64,000 bases of DNA from Photobacterium jeanii (GTDB lineage Bacteria; Pseudomonadota; Gammaproteobacteria; Enterobacterales; Vibrionaceae): the NCBI RefSeq assembly GCF_001650345.1, contig NZ_LVHF01000029.1, forward strand, positions 124,001 through 188,000, given 5' to 3'. Below the pieces are notes generated by a model, which was not told where the DNA came from, did not search any database, and saw only the letters and a list, made by a program, of their open reading frames with translations. The position numbers and the translations under genes are program-made. Shown here piece by piece: positions 8,781 through 17,755 of the stretch (its first letter is position 1; every line of letters begins with the position of its first letter).

Positions 8781-8808
8781 AAAAAAGGCGCACTAAGACA
8801 TGCGCCTT
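8781..8808 (-). terminator. Intra-operon terminator between TIM-barrel gene and chitobiase
   Basis: On the minus strand the stem AAGGCGCA / TGCGCCTT (8-base loop) runs into TTTTTT. It sits 43 bases after the TIM-barrel stop codon and about 50 bases before the chitobiase start. It should uncouple chitobiase expression from the PTS genes or reduce read-through. Confidence 0.75.
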
Positions 8809-8850
8809 AAATGAGAATGTGTAATCTCAATTCATAAGTAGAAGCAAAAA

Positions 8851-9732
8851 CTAACGGCGATTCGCCATACGTTTGTATTGATGGCGACGACCACGTAAGG
8901 TCACACCTAAACGCATGAGGTTTTCAGGTGGTGCGATACCTGCGTTGCCCCCATCACCGATATGAACAATGTCAGCTCCTGCTGCTTTACAGTCCATAGC
9001 GAGGCGCTCGATGTAGGTTTCACACGCACCTTCTTGTGATGTACCGATAGCCAGCATGCCAAGCATGTTTGTTTCATGAACAGCCGACATCATTTCACGC
9101 GCCAGCTCAGGATATACACCCGGTGTAGTGTATGGCGCAGGGAACATCATGATATCTGCACCTGCTTCAGCAAAGTGCGGCACGATACCTAAGTTGTAAT
9201 CGTTACCCACACCACCAGCGTGCATCTTGCCAGCGATAACCATAATGTCTTTAGACACATTACGAACCAAAGAAATCGCATCCAAAATGGTTTCTTGTGA
9301 CACACAGTTACCAGGGTTACCTGTGAGCATGACGTAATCTAAACCAAGCTCAATCGCTTGCTCGACAGTTTCTTTAGTAACAGTACGACCCACTTCAAGA
9401 TGCTTAACGCCAGCAGGAATTGGCTCAAGATTGCAACCAATCAAACGTCCTGTTGCCGCTTTTACTTCGGCTACTGTCATGTTGTGTTCTGGATCATCCC
9501 CTAACACTCTGATTTTAGGGTTCATCACATCAAAGCAGTTTAAGGTGATCATATCTGCGCCAAACGCCGCTAAGATTTCAGCACCCGAGACTACATCAAT
9601 CGGCGGATCTATAGAGACCACGTTTTCCGCCATGATAGTGCGACCTTCAGAGTTACGAATGCTAGTCACTAGCTGTTCGCGGTCGGCAAGGCGAAAATCT
9701 TCCGCTGTGTAATCAAATATTCGCTTCTGCAT
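8851..9732 (-). CDS. TIM-barrel protein linked to PTS genes, function unknown
   Basis: A 293-residue soluble protein with alternating strands and helices typical of a TIM barrel (GADMITLNCFDV, DYVMLTGNPGN, DIMVIAGKMHAGG, GADIMMFPAPYT, GADIVHIGDGG). The last glycine-rich strand looks like a phosphate-binding loop. Proteins of this type are often carried in PTS operons and have been loosely annotated as phosphonomutase- or hydrolase-like. I know of no established activity. The start codon overlaps the IIA gene by 20 bases, implying translational coupling and a role in metabolism of the imported sugar phosphate, which is inference. Confidence 0.65.
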   Translation of the reverse strand: MQKRIFDYTAEDFRLADREQLVTSIRNSEGRTIMAENVVSIDPPIDVVSGAEILAAFGADMITLNCFDVMNPKIRVLGDDPEHNMTVAEVKAATGRLIGCNLEPIPAGVKHLEVGRTVTKETVEQAIELGLDYVMLTGNPGNCVSQETILDAISLVRNVSKDIMVIAGKMHAGGVGNDYNLGIVPHFAEAGADIMMFPAPYTTPGVYPELAREMMSAVHETNMLGMLAIGTSQEGACETYIERLAMDCKAAGADIVHIGDGGNAGIAPPENLMRLGVTLRGRRHQYKRMANRR

Positions 9733-10075
9733 ATTCTTCTTTCCTTAACACTTTATGATGAATTCCTACAATCTCTTCCGCTAACTCGCGGCATAGCATG
9801 GTGGTCATAATGTGATCCTGAATATGAGTCAGGATCAGAGTCATCTTGACCTTACCCGCCCCCTCATCGAAACCAATCAATGAGGTTTGCGTTTTATGAA
9901 CCGTGATCAGTGCATTATCTGCTTCTTTTAATAGCGCCTGTGCCGCTTGAGCTCGACCTTCCCGCGCTTCTTTCATCGCCTGCATACACGCAGCTCGCGC
10001 TTCGCCAACCTGACACAACAGCGTCATCAAAAACTCTTCAGTGATATCTTCACTACAGTTAATTTCAAAGCTCAT
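9713..10075 (-). CDS. chbA: PTS chitobiose/cellobiose enzyme IIA
   Basis: A 120-residue IIA protein of the lactose/cellobiose family. The three-helix-bundle pattern is clear, and the phosphorylation site is the His in LTHIQDHIMT, where family members usually read VHAQDHLM. It accepts phosphate from HPr and passes it to IIB. It is adjacent to IIC with no spacing (stop and start abut at 10075/10076) and overlaps the next gene, so it is part of one transcript. The chitobiose specificity is inferred from the linked chitobiase. Confidence 0.88.
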   Translation of the reverse strand: MSFEINCSEDITEEFLMTLLCQVGEARAACMQAMKEAREGRAQAAQALLKEADNALITVHKTQTSLIGFDEGAGKVKMTLILTHIQDHIMTTMLCRELAEEIVGIHHKVLRKEEYAEANI

Positions 10076-11416
10076 TTAGTTCGCCTCTGCTACACGTGGT
10101 TTTGCTTTTGATTCCGCTTCCGCTGTTGCTTCAGCCGTTGCTTGCTCTTCTTTAAGCAGTTGTTTCTCATGTACTTTCAAGAATGGGTAGAACACCAACA
10201 TACTCACAACAACACTACTTATTACGACCAGAGCCGCGGTACCTGAATTGGTTGCGATGATGGCGCCAATTGGAGCAGGCATAGTCCAAGGTGGAATTGC
10301 GATAATTTTGGCAACAAATCCAGTTTTGAATGCTAACCAAACAATCGAAGTATTAATGGTTGGAGCAAGTAGCCAAGGAATGAAATAGATTGGGTTCATA
10401 ACAATCGGCGTACCGAAAATTACAGGCTCATTAATGTTGAATGTGCCCGGTATGATCGACATCTTACCAATAGTTTTTAATTGCGTTGCTTTAGAGCGCA
10501 TAAGTAAAACCACTAAGCCCCAAGTACCACCAGCACCACCAACAAAGATAAAGAAGTCCATTACTGGGTTGATAAAGATAGCCGGTAGCGGTTGACCTGC
10601 AGCCAATGCATCTTGGTTTAAACCTAAGTTAATTAACAGCATAGGACCGATAATACCGCCAACCACTGAGCCGCCATGAATACCACTGAACCACAATAGT
10701 TGAACCATCAACACAGCAATCAAACAGGCAATATAAGTATCAGACGCCATGACTAAAGGTTGGAACAGTTTCATAATGGCACTTGGAATTTGTAGTTCAT
10801 AATTTCCAAGCGTGACGTTAATCGCCATCACAATAACTGAAATGAAAACAATTGGAATAAGTAGATCGAACGATGCCGAAATTTTAGGTGGCACTGCATC
10901 TGGCATTTTAATACGAATATTGTATTTAATTAGCAGACGCTGCATTTCAGGCACTAATAAACCACACAAAATAGCAGTAAAGGCACCCGTACCACCTAAA
11001 AATGAGCCCGGTAATACGCTACCAATATCAGTATCTACCATAGGGGCAACGGATAGCAAAAATGCAAATATTGCCAACATACCCGAGTTCATTGCGCGTA
11101 ATTTGTAGGACTCCGCTAAACTAAACGCAATCCCAAATGTAGCATATAGCGCAAATATCCCCATACTTAGTTGGAAGGGTGCCATTATATTTTTCTTACC
11201 GATGATATTAATTAACCCATGCCAGCCATCGAAAAAGAAATTACCTTCAGATGGAGGGAAAGCTAATACCAATAATAATGAACCAACGATCAAAAAAGGC
11301 ATGGTCGCCACAAAACCATCTTTAATAGCATTTACGTGTCGCTGAGCAGAGACTTTACCAGCGACGGGGGCGACGACATTTTCTACAAAATTTAAGACCT
11401 TATCAAAAAAAGACAT
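10076..11416 (-). CDS. chbC: PTS chitobiose/cellobiose permease IIC
   Basis: A 446-residue polytopic membrane protein of the lactose/cellobiose IIC family. About ten hydrophobic segments run from residue 30 to 415. Family landmarks visible include VAGKVSAQRHVNAIKDGF at the N-terminus, GGAGGTWGL and FNINEPVIFGTPIVMNP, the latter part of the conserved sugar-site loop. It transports the disaccharide while IIB phosphorylates it. The C-terminus ends in a charged Ala/Glu/Lys tail. It lies 2 bases after IIB. Confidence 0.9.
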   Translation of the reverse strand: MSFFDKVLNFVENVVAPVAGKVSAQRHVNAIKDGFVATMPFLIVGSLLLVLAFPPSEGNFFFDGWHGLINIIGKKNIMAPFQLSMGIFALYATFGIAFSLAESYKLRAMNSGMLAIFAFLLSVAPMVDTDIGSVLPGSFLGGTGAFTAILCGLLVPEMQRLLIKYNIRIKMPDAVPPKISASFDLLIPIVFISVIVMAINVTLGNYELQIPSAIMKLFQPLVMASDTYIACLIAVLMVQLLWFSGIHGGSVVGGIIGPMLLINLGLNQDALAAGQPLPAIFINPVMDFFIFVGGAGGTWGLVVLLMRSKATQLKTIGKMSIIPGTFNINEPVIFGTPIVMNPIYFIPWLLAPTINTSIVWLAFKTGFVAKIIAIPPWTMPAPIGAIIATNSGTAALVVISSVVVSMLVFYPFLKVHEKQLLKEEQATAEATAEAESKAKPRVAEAN

Positions 11417-11418
11417 AT

Positions 11419-11742
11419 CTAACCCTCCATGGTTAGCTGTGACTCGTGCAGCGCTATAGCTTGTTCAAGGACGACATCACCTTTCATCATGCCGTAGTTC
11501 ATCATATCGATTAGGCCACAAGCCTTTCCTTGGGCTTCTGCAGCTTGTTTAAATTCTTCAAATTTAAATTTAACTTGAGGGGCAACTAAACATACATCAC
11601 TCCATTTTAAACAATCTTCAAATTCCGCAATGGAGTGCGCGGATATTTCACACTCAATTCCTTTATCTTTGGCTGCTTGTTCCATTTTATTAACGAGCAT
11701 GCTGGTAGACATACCAGCTGCACAGCAAAGAAATATCTTCAT
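11419..11742 (-). CDS. chbB: PTS chitobiose/cellobiose enzyme IIB
   Basis: A 107-residue IIB protein. The active-site loop CCAAGMSTSMLV places the phospho-cysteine at Cys7, the position before AAGMSTS in this family. It transfers phosphate from IIA to the incoming disaccharide. As the first gene of the minus-strand chitobiose operon it follows a long AT-rich upstream region containing repeated ATTCGCAA motifs that may be operators. Confidence 0.9.
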   Translation of the reverse strand: MKIFLCCAAGMSTSMLVNKMEQAAKDKGIECEISAHSIAEFEDCLKWSDVCLVAPQVKFKFEEFKQAAEAQGKACGLIDMMNYGMMKGDVVLEQAIALHESQLTMEG

Positions 11743-12358
11743 ACTTGCCTCTCCTAAGCTATTATTGATGAATTAACCAATACGATAAATGCATTAATTT
11801 ATTAAAGTTAATCCACATGGCAGGAGTTATATTAATATTCGCAAACATTATAAATCTGTTATGCAAGTCTAATTTTTAATCAATGCGAATTAAGTTAAAT
11901 TACTGACAAACCACATAAATTAATTTAGATGGTATTAATAAACCAAAACTATTCGCAAGTTATTATTTTAAATAATAAAACTCAAGAGATGATAAAAGAG
12001 TAAATATCAATCAGTGGTTATTATTAACAATTAAGTCAAATACTTCTATTTATGGCGTCATTCCTTAAATTCAAACATTTAATGTCAGAGTTAAACCTCT
12101 TTATTTTACGATAAAAAATAATTAGTCCGTAAATATAAATCTAATAATTAAGAAAACATTACCTTTTCAAATTAAGCAATTAGATGCTACTAACTTAACC
12201 ATCAATTCTATAATAACATTACTAATAATTGCTTTTATTCTAAGTCACGATGCCTAGTTTGATGATGAACACAGACTCATCCTTTATGTTCGATAATTTT
12301 TAGTGAGGAATTTGTCCACTTTCTTATTCCGCTACGTAACAGTGATAGACGTCAAATA
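11743..12358. other. 616-base AT-rich divergent regulatory region
   Basis: No gene is seen. This is the upstream space of both the chitobiose PTS operon (minus) and the Cry-DASH gene (plus). It is much more AT-rich than its neighbours and contains three ATTCGCAW motifs in its left half, annotated separately. Its length and composition suggest binding by nucleoid proteins or several regulators, which is inference. Confidence 0.55.
11837..11958. promoter_or_regulatory. Three ATTCGCAW motifs, candidate operators
   Basis: ATTCGCAA occurs at 11837-11844 and 11951-11958, and ATGCGAAT (the reverse form) at 11883-11890. All lie 95-215 bases before the first PTS gene. TTCGC half-sites recall operators of ROK-family regulators such as NagC and Mlc, but the full consensus is not present, so this is only suggestive. 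Confidence 0.3.
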
Positions 12359-12373
12359 ATGAGAAAATTGCAT

Positions 12374-13708
12374 ATGATTACTGGACTCTACTTATTTCAA
12401 AACGACCTTCGTCTTGATGATAATCCTGCACTTAAACTTGCTTGCGAAGAGGTTGACCAACTTATCTGTTTGTATTGCCTGCCCATTCAAGGTCCCAACA
12501 GGCTTCCGTATACCGTTAGTCAATTTGGTGAGCACAGAATGCGCTTTCTCCTGCAATCATTAGACGCGCTTAAGCAGTCTCTTGCGAACAAAGGACAAGA
12601 GTTGGTTATCACCTTGCTTCATCCACTAGATGCAATTCCGACTTTAATTTCACGTTACAACGTAACCGCTCTATATCGTAGTCAGCATGCTGGTTATAAC
12701 GAGAATCGCATATGGTCGTACCTTGAAACGCACTACCCTTTCTTAACCTTTACCACGACCAGCAGCCATACCTTATTTGAAACTAGTGAACTCCCTTTTG
12801 CTCTGTCAGATCTTCCAACAACTTTTTCGCAGTTTCGTAAACATATAGAAAAGCACCCCATTCAATCTTGCTTACCAAGTATTACAGCATTACCACAGCC
12901 GCCAAAAGCCTTACCCGTATGTGCAGAACTGCCTACAGTGACAACTATCACTCCCCCCGTTTCCCCCAACTCCATACATCACAATTTCATGGGGGGGGAG
13001 TCAAAAGCGTTGCAACATTTAGAACATTACTTTGCCACTCAAGCCCCCAGCCACTATAAAGAAACCAGAAATGCATTAGATGACTGGCAAAGTTCAACCA
13101 AGTTCTCACCTTGGCTAGCCCTTGGTTGCCTTTCTCCACGTCGCATCATTGAAAGGCTGCAACGCTATCACCAAGAAGTCGAACAAAACTCATCGACCGA
13201 ATGGATATTATTTGAGCTGTTATGGCGAGAATACTTCCAATGGTATGCCCACAGCCATCAAGGAAAGTTGTTTTTATTTCAAGGTATTAAATCATGTTCA
13301 CCCAATACGAGCTTTTATGCTGAGCGCTATCAGCGTTGGTGCGCAGGCAACACCCCATTTCCGATTGTAAATGCCTGTATGAAACAGCTAAATCAAACTG
13401 GCTATATGTCAAATCGCGGACGCCAACTTGTTGCTAGTTGTTTTGTGCACGAATTAAATCTCGATTGGCGCTATGGTGCAGCGTACTTTGAACAACATTT
13501 GCTGGACTATGATGTCGCATCGAATTGGGGAAATTGGCAATATCTAGCAGGCGTAGGCGCAGACCCAAGAGGTCACAGAAAATTTGATTTAGCTAAACAA
13601 ACAACCATTTATGATCCCGACCACCACTTTATTCGTAAATGGAAAGGCAATGAGCACGATGGAAAAATTGATACAGTCGATGCCGCTGATTGGCCCATTC
13701 GTGATTAA
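12374..13708 (+). CDS. Cryptochrome/photolyase family protein, DASH type
   Basis: A 444-residue flavoprotein. The N-terminal photolyase alpha/beta domain begins GLYLFQNDLRLDDNPAL. The C-terminal FAD domain contains RNALDDWQSSTKFSPWLALGCLSP and NWGNWQYLAGVGADPRGHR, the latter typical of Cry-DASH proteins. These bind FAD and usually an MTHF antenna, and many repair pyrimidine dimers in single-stranded DNA. An in-frame ATG 15 bases upstream has no Shine-Dalgarno. This ATG has GAGA nine bases upstream and gives the canonical N-terminus. An unusual run of eight Gs lies in the linker at 12991-12998. A second photolyase-family gene follows after 42 bases. Confidence 0.85.
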   Translation: MITGLYLFQNDLRLDDNPALKLACEEVDQLICLYCLPIQGPNRLPYTVSQFGEHRMRFLLQSLDALKQSLANKGQELVITLLHPLDAIPTLISRYNVTALYRSQHAGYNENRIWSYLETHYPFLTFTTTSSHTLFETSELPFALSDLPTTFSQFRKHIEKHPIQSCLPSITALPQPPKALPVCAELPTVTTITPPVSPNSIHHNFMGGESKALQHLEHYFATQAPSHYKETRNALDDWQSSTKFSPWLALGCLSPRRIIERLQRYHQEVEQNSSTEWILFELLWREYFQWYAHSHQGKLFLFQGIKSCSPNTSFYAERYQRWCAGNTPFPIVNACMKQLNQTGYMSNRGRQLVASCFVHELNLDWRYGAAYFEQHLLDYDVASNWGNWQYLAGVGADPRGHRKFDLAKQTTIYDPDHHFIRKWKGNEHDGKIDTVDAADWPIRD

Positions 13709-13750
13709 GCTATATCTTTCGGCATAACGCATTTAGTGAGGGAGACCGCC

Positions 13751-15343
13751 TTGGAAAATCAACCCAAAAAGTACACCAAGCTACGTTTGATCCTCGGAGA
13801 TCAACTTAATGCCTCACACTCTTGGTATCACGACATTCATTCTCAAACTGATACCCTTTATGTAATTGCAGAGCTACATCAAGAAGCCGCTTACGTTAGC
13901 CATCACATTCAAAAGGTTTGCGCCTTTTTTGCGGCAATGGAGCAGTTTGCACACGCTCTGCAACAAGCCGGACTCCATGTACTTCATCTTACACTTGATG
14001 ACACTGTCCACTACCCTGATCTGCCAAGCTTAATATCAGCGCTTATCGAAGAATACGGTATTCAACATTTCGAATTTCAACGACCTGACGAATATCGCCT
14101 CTATGAACAACTCCATACCCTTACTCTCCCGCAAGAGGTAAGTTGTCGCGAATACGATAGCGAGCACTTCTTGTTGCCATTTTCGGAAATAGCCGACGCT
14201 TTTCCTGCTAACAAACACCTGGTAATGGAGCACTTTTACCGCCGGATGCGTAAACGCTTCGATATTCTTATGGACGGTGAAAAGCCATTAGGCGGGAAAT
14301 GGAATTACGACAAACAAAACCGCAATAAACTCAAAGCGAAGGACTTAGCTGAGATCCCACAACCTCTTATTTTTGCTAACCCAGTGACAGATATTGTTAA
14401 GCGCTTAGCAAGACACAAAGTAAACACCATTGGTCAGCTTGAAAATCAGTATTCGCAATCGCACGAACACATTCTATGGCCAGTGAATCGCCGACAAGCC
14501 ATTGAGTTATTAGACCATTTTTGCCGTATTTGTTTGCCACTATTTGGTCGATTTCAAGATGCGATGACAGATAACAGTCCTCATCATTGGAGTCTTTATC
14601 ATTCACGAATCTCATTCGCGCTCAACGCCAAATTGCTCAATCCCATGCAGGTTATCCACACTGCAATCGAACACTATCAAGCAAATCAGTCAGACATTGA
14701 TTTAGCGCAGATCGAAGGCTTTGTTCGTCAAATCCTTGGCTGGCGTGAATTTATCCGTGGTATTTATTGGGGCAATATGCCTCACTACGCGAAAACCAAT
14801 GGCCTTGGCGCCAACAGAAAACTCCCTGATTATTTTTGGACAGGGAATACAAATATGGCGTGTTTAAAATCCGCAATTGATCAGTCGTTAGAATATGCAT
14901 ACGCTCACCACATTCAACGCCTAATGGTGACTGGTAACTTCTGTTTACTCACAGAGATCGCTCCCGAGCAAGTTGATGAGTGGTACTTAGGGATTTATAT
15001 CGATGCCATTGAATGGGTAGAAATGCCGAATACACGTGGAATGGCGCTGTATGCTGACAACGGAATTTTAGCAACTAAGCCTTATGCTGCCAGCGGTAAC
15101 TATATTAACAAGATGAGCGATCACTGTACTGGTTGTCATTACGATGTAAAACAGAAGATTGGTGACAACGCTTGCCCTCTTAACAGCCTTTATTGGCGTT
15201 TTCTTGATAAACACCAAAGTCAACTTGCAAAAAATCCACGCACACGAATGATTTATCGTAGCTGGGATCAACTCTCAAATGAGCAACAACAGGAAGTGCT
15301 CGACCAAGCCAATATCTATTTAAACAACATTGAATCATTGTGA
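13751..15343 (+). CDS. Iron-sulfur (6-4) photolyase, FeS-BCP/CryPro family
   Basis: A 530-residue member of the iron-sulfur bacterial cryptochrome/photolyase group. It begins with LRLILGDQLN, typical of this group. Cysteines at about residues 371, 459, 462 and 475 have spacings of 88, 3 and 13, identical to those of the four cluster ligands I recall for Agrobacterium PhrB (350, 438, 441, 454). They sit in MACLKS, HCTGC and ACPLN. The enzyme should bind FAD, a lumazine-type antenna and a 4Fe-4S cluster and repair (6-4) photoproducts. I prefer the TTG start because GAGGGAG lies six bases before it. A GTG fifteen bases upstream is the alternative, but it would overlap that SD. Confidence 0.88.
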   Translation: MENQPKKYTKLRLILGDQLNASHSWYHDIHSQTDTLYVIAELHQEAAYVSHHIQKVCAFFAAMEQFAHALQQAGLHVLHLTLDDTVHYPDLPSLISALIEEYGIQHFEFQRPDEYRLYEQLHTLTLPQEVSCREYDSEHFLLPFSEIADAFPANKHLVMEHFYRRMRKRFDILMDGEKPLGGKWNYDKQNRNKLKAKDLAEIPQPLIFANPVTDIVKRLARHKVNTIGQLENQYSQSHEHILWPVNRRQAIELLDHFCRICLPLFGRFQDAMTDNSPHHWSLYHSRISFALNAKLLNPMQVIHTAIEHYQANQSDIDLAQIEGFVRQILGWREFIRGIYWGNMPHYAKTNGLGANRKLPDYFWTGNTNMACLKSAIDQSLEYAYAHHIQRLMVTGNFCLLTEIAPEQVDEWYLGIYIDAIEWVEMPNTRGMALYADNGILATKPYAASGNYINKMSDHCTGCHYDVKQKIGDNACPLNSLYWRFLDKHQSQLAKNPRTRMIYRSWDQLSNEQQQEVLDQANIYLNNIESL

Positions 15344-15344
15344 T

Positions 15345-16244
15345 TCATAACGTTAACTGCGGCTGAATAAAATCGATAAAGGCGCTGATCCGCTTTGCGA
15401 CATTCGATGATCGGTAATAAACCGCGTTCACTTGTTCACGCCCAGTATTCGTCAAACGATGATGTTCGAACACACTAACTAAATGACCAGCCGCTATATC
15501 TTGCTTCACCATGAAACCAGACAAACAAGCGATACCATTCCCCGCCAAAGCCAACTGTCGTACAGTTTCACCATTACTGGCGCTAAGACTTGGTTGAATA
15601 ACGCCACTATTGGCGAGAGGCCATTGATTCAAAATTTTCGGCGCCGTAAAACCAATCAAACGATGTTGCGACAGCAAATGGGGAATATCCGCCTCTGCAC
15701 TTTCAAATGCCACCCCGCATGTTTCAATATACGACGGCGCTGCCACCAAAAATAACTCGCTTCGTCCTAACGATCGTGCATGTAGCGTTGAATCTTCTAG
15801 CTTGCCGATCCGAATAGCGACATCGGTTCGTTTTTCCAGTAAATCAACAAAACCTTCATTGGATGTCAGCTCTAACTCGATATCTGGATAAGCCACTTGA
15901 AACGGCTTTACCAAAGGCACTAACTGATGAAAAATAAACGGGCTTGCAGCATCAACCCTTAACTTGCCTTGTGGCAGTTCACCTCGATTGATCAACTCTT
16001 CTTCTGCGCGCAGCACTTGGTTCAGACCCAAACGCACTGTTTCTACAAACGCTCGCCCTTCTTCCGTCAGCTCTACTCGTCGTGTCGTTCGATTTAAAAT
16101 AGAAACACCAAGTTGTTGCTCAACTTTACTTACTGCACGAGATACACGTGCGACTTGCAAATCCAACACCTCGGCCGCAGCAGAAAAACCACCATGGTCG
16201 ACCACAGCCAGTAAGATCATTAAATCATCAGAACGAGTCAGCAT
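15345..16244 (-). CDS. LysR-family transcriptional regulator
   Basis: A 299-residue LysR regulator with N-terminal HTH (LMILLAVVDHGGFSAAAEVL, VARVSRAVSKVEQQLGV, LNRTTRRVELTEEG) and a substrate-binding-like effector domain. The ATG giving MLTRSDDLM is chosen because AAAGGG lies nine bases upstream and the longer frame adds an atypical hydrophobic stretch. It diverges from an MFS efflux gene, across a gap containing a 9-bp inverted repeat, so it probably controls that transporter and itself. Its stop codon lies 1 base from that of the photolyase gene. Confidence 0.85.
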   Translation of the reverse strand: MLTRSDDLMILLAVVDHGGFSAAAEVLDLQVARVSRAVSKVEQQLGVSILNRTTRRVELTEEGRAFVETVRLGLNQVLRAEEELINRGELPQGKLRVDAASPFIFHQLVPLVKPFQVAYPDIELELTSNEGFVDLLEKRTDVAIRIGKLEDSTLHARSLGRSELFLVAAPSYIETCGVAFESAEADIPHLLSQHRLIGFTAPKILNQWPLANSGVIQPSLSASNGETVRQLALAGNGIACLSGFMVKQDIAAGHLVSVFEHHRLTNTGREQVNAVYYRSSNVAKRISAFIDFIQPQLTL

Positions 16245-16313
16245 ACTTTCATGCCCTTTATTACGAGTCGAGTTATTGACCAGTAGTATTATTGCACAAA
16301 TAACAAATATCAT

Positions 16314-16341
16314 TTGTTGTTATCACTGTTTTTAACAACAA
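16314..16341. promoter_or_regulatory. Inverted repeat between divergent lysR and MFS genes
   Basis: TTGTTGTTA and TAACAACAA form a perfect 9-bp inverted repeat with a 10-base spacer in the divergent gap. A further half-site (GAACAACAAAG) lies at 16401, 23 bases before the MFS start. This arrangement suits a LysR operator; binding is inferred. Confidence 0.45.
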
Positions 16342-16423
16342 AGATTCCTCTGATAATCCTCTCATCGAATAGGGCTCACCGCCCAATCACTATCTGTATT
16401 GAACAACAAAGATCTGAGGAATT

Positions 16424-17638
16424 ATGCCTTTAGCCCTTCTCGCCCTAACCTTAAGTGCCTTTGCCATTGGCACGACTGAGTTCGTTATTGTCGGCTTACT
16501 ACCCACAATGGCGACTGATTTAAACGTTACTATTCCATCAGCTGGCTTATTAGTGAGCTTATACGCACTTGGGGTTGCTGTAGGTGCACCTGTCCTAACA
16601 GCACTTACCGGAAATTGGCCTCGTAAACGTGTATTGCTCGCTGTAATGTCACTTTTTGTTTTAGGTAACCTCCTTGCCTGGCAAGCACCAAACTATGCAA
16701 CACTAGTAACTGCACGCGTGCTTACAGGTTTAGCTCATGGGGTATTTTTCTCTATTGGCTCTACCATCGCTACGGGTTTAGTCGCCAAAGAAAAAGCCGC
16801 CAGTGCCATTGCCATTATGTTTACAGGCTTAACCGTCGCATTAGTAACAGGAGTTCCTCTAGGTACCTATTTAGGACAAACCTTTAGCTGGCAAACTACG
16901 TTTTTAGTTGTCGCGTTACTTGGCTTAATTGCGTTAATCGGTAGTGCGTTACTCGTGCCTGCAAATCTTAAACAATCACCAGCAACAAAGCTGACGACCC
17001 AACTCAAAGTATTGGCCCAGCCACGACTATTACTGGTATTTGCCATCACAGCTCTCGGCTATGGCGGCACCTTTACAGCATTCACCTTTTTAGCGCCGAT
17101 CCTAGAGCAGATCTCAGGCTTCGATGCTCATGCTGTAGGTTTGATCATGCTGGTATACGGAGTATCCGTTGCGGTGGGTAATATCTGGGGAGGAAAAATG
17201 GCAGATCGTTTTGGTCCAGTAAAAGCGCTCACCATCATTTTCATCGGCTTAGCTGTAGTGCTATTCACCTTTAGTATGACGGCCTACAACCCAATCGCCG
17301 CAGTGGCCACCATTTTAGTATGGGGTGCATTCGCCTTTGGTAATGTACCGGGACTACAAGTTTATGTCGTTAAGTTAGCGGAGAAGTATACTCCTGATGC
17401 CGTCGATGTTGCCTCTGGCTTTAACATTGCAGCCTTCAATATTGGTATTGCCCTTGGCTCTTGGGGCGGCGGAATGATTGTCGCGAAAGCCGAACTAATG
17501 GATACCCCATGGGTTGGAGGTTTAGTGGTCTTAGCAGCACTAGCACTTACACGCTATAGCGGTGTACTGGATAAACGCTTGGAACTAAGCCCGGCAACCA
17601 AAACCAACGAAAATGTAGAAAACCAAATGATGGTTTGA
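16424..17638 (+). CDS. MFS transporter, DHA1 family (YdhP/AraJ-like)
   Basis: A 404-residue protein with twelve hydrophobic segments. The DHA1 landmarks are GTTEFVIVGLLP in helix 1, the loop-2-3 motif replaced by a GNWPRKRVLL version, and GVPLGTYLGQ (motif C, typical of antiporters) in helix 5. GGKMADRFGP repeats the loop motif in the second half. It probably exports small hydrophobic compounds or sugars by proton antiport. TCTGAGGA precedes the ATG as SD. It is divergent from a LysR gene and ends at a bidirectional terminator. Substrate unknown. Confidence 0.85.
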   Translation: MPLALLALTLSAFAIGTTEFVIVGLLPTMATDLNVTIPSAGLLVSLYALGVAVGAPVLTALTGNWPRKRVLLAVMSLFVLGNLLAWQAPNYATLVTARVLTGLAHGVFFSIGSTIATGLVAKEKAASAIAIMFTGLTVALVTGVPLGTYLGQTFSWQTTFLVVALLGLIALIGSALLVPANLKQSPATKLTTQLKVLAQPRLLLVFAITALGYGGTFTAFTFLAPILEQISGFDAHAVGLIMLVYGVSVAVGNIWGGKMADRFGPVKALTIIFIGLAVVLFTFSMTAYNPIAAVATILVWGAFAFGNVPGLQVYVVKLAEKYTPDAVDVASGFNIAAFNIGIALGSWGGGMIVAKAELMDTPWVGGLVVLAALALTRYSGVLDKRLELSPATKTNENVENQMMV

Positions 17639-17676
17639 TCCACGTTGCTTTAATTCACATCGATTTACTCCTCTAA

Positions 17677-17712
17677 CAAAAGCGCCCCTCTACACAGAAG
17701 GGGCGTTTTTAT
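17677..17712. terminator. Bidirectional terminator
   Basis: The GC-rich stem CGCCCCT / AGGGGCG is extended by A/T pairs and ends in T-runs on either strand. It lies between the convergent MFS and SDR genes. Confidence 0.85.
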
Positions 17713-17755
17713 CACAACTTTTCAGTGGGTTCTCTGCTAACGTTTATGGCCAGCC

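Noticed and set aside
13736..13750. GTG start for the (6-4) photolyase
   Set aside because: The GTG overlaps the GAGGGAG ribosome-binding site, which is ideally placed for the TTG fifteen bases later.
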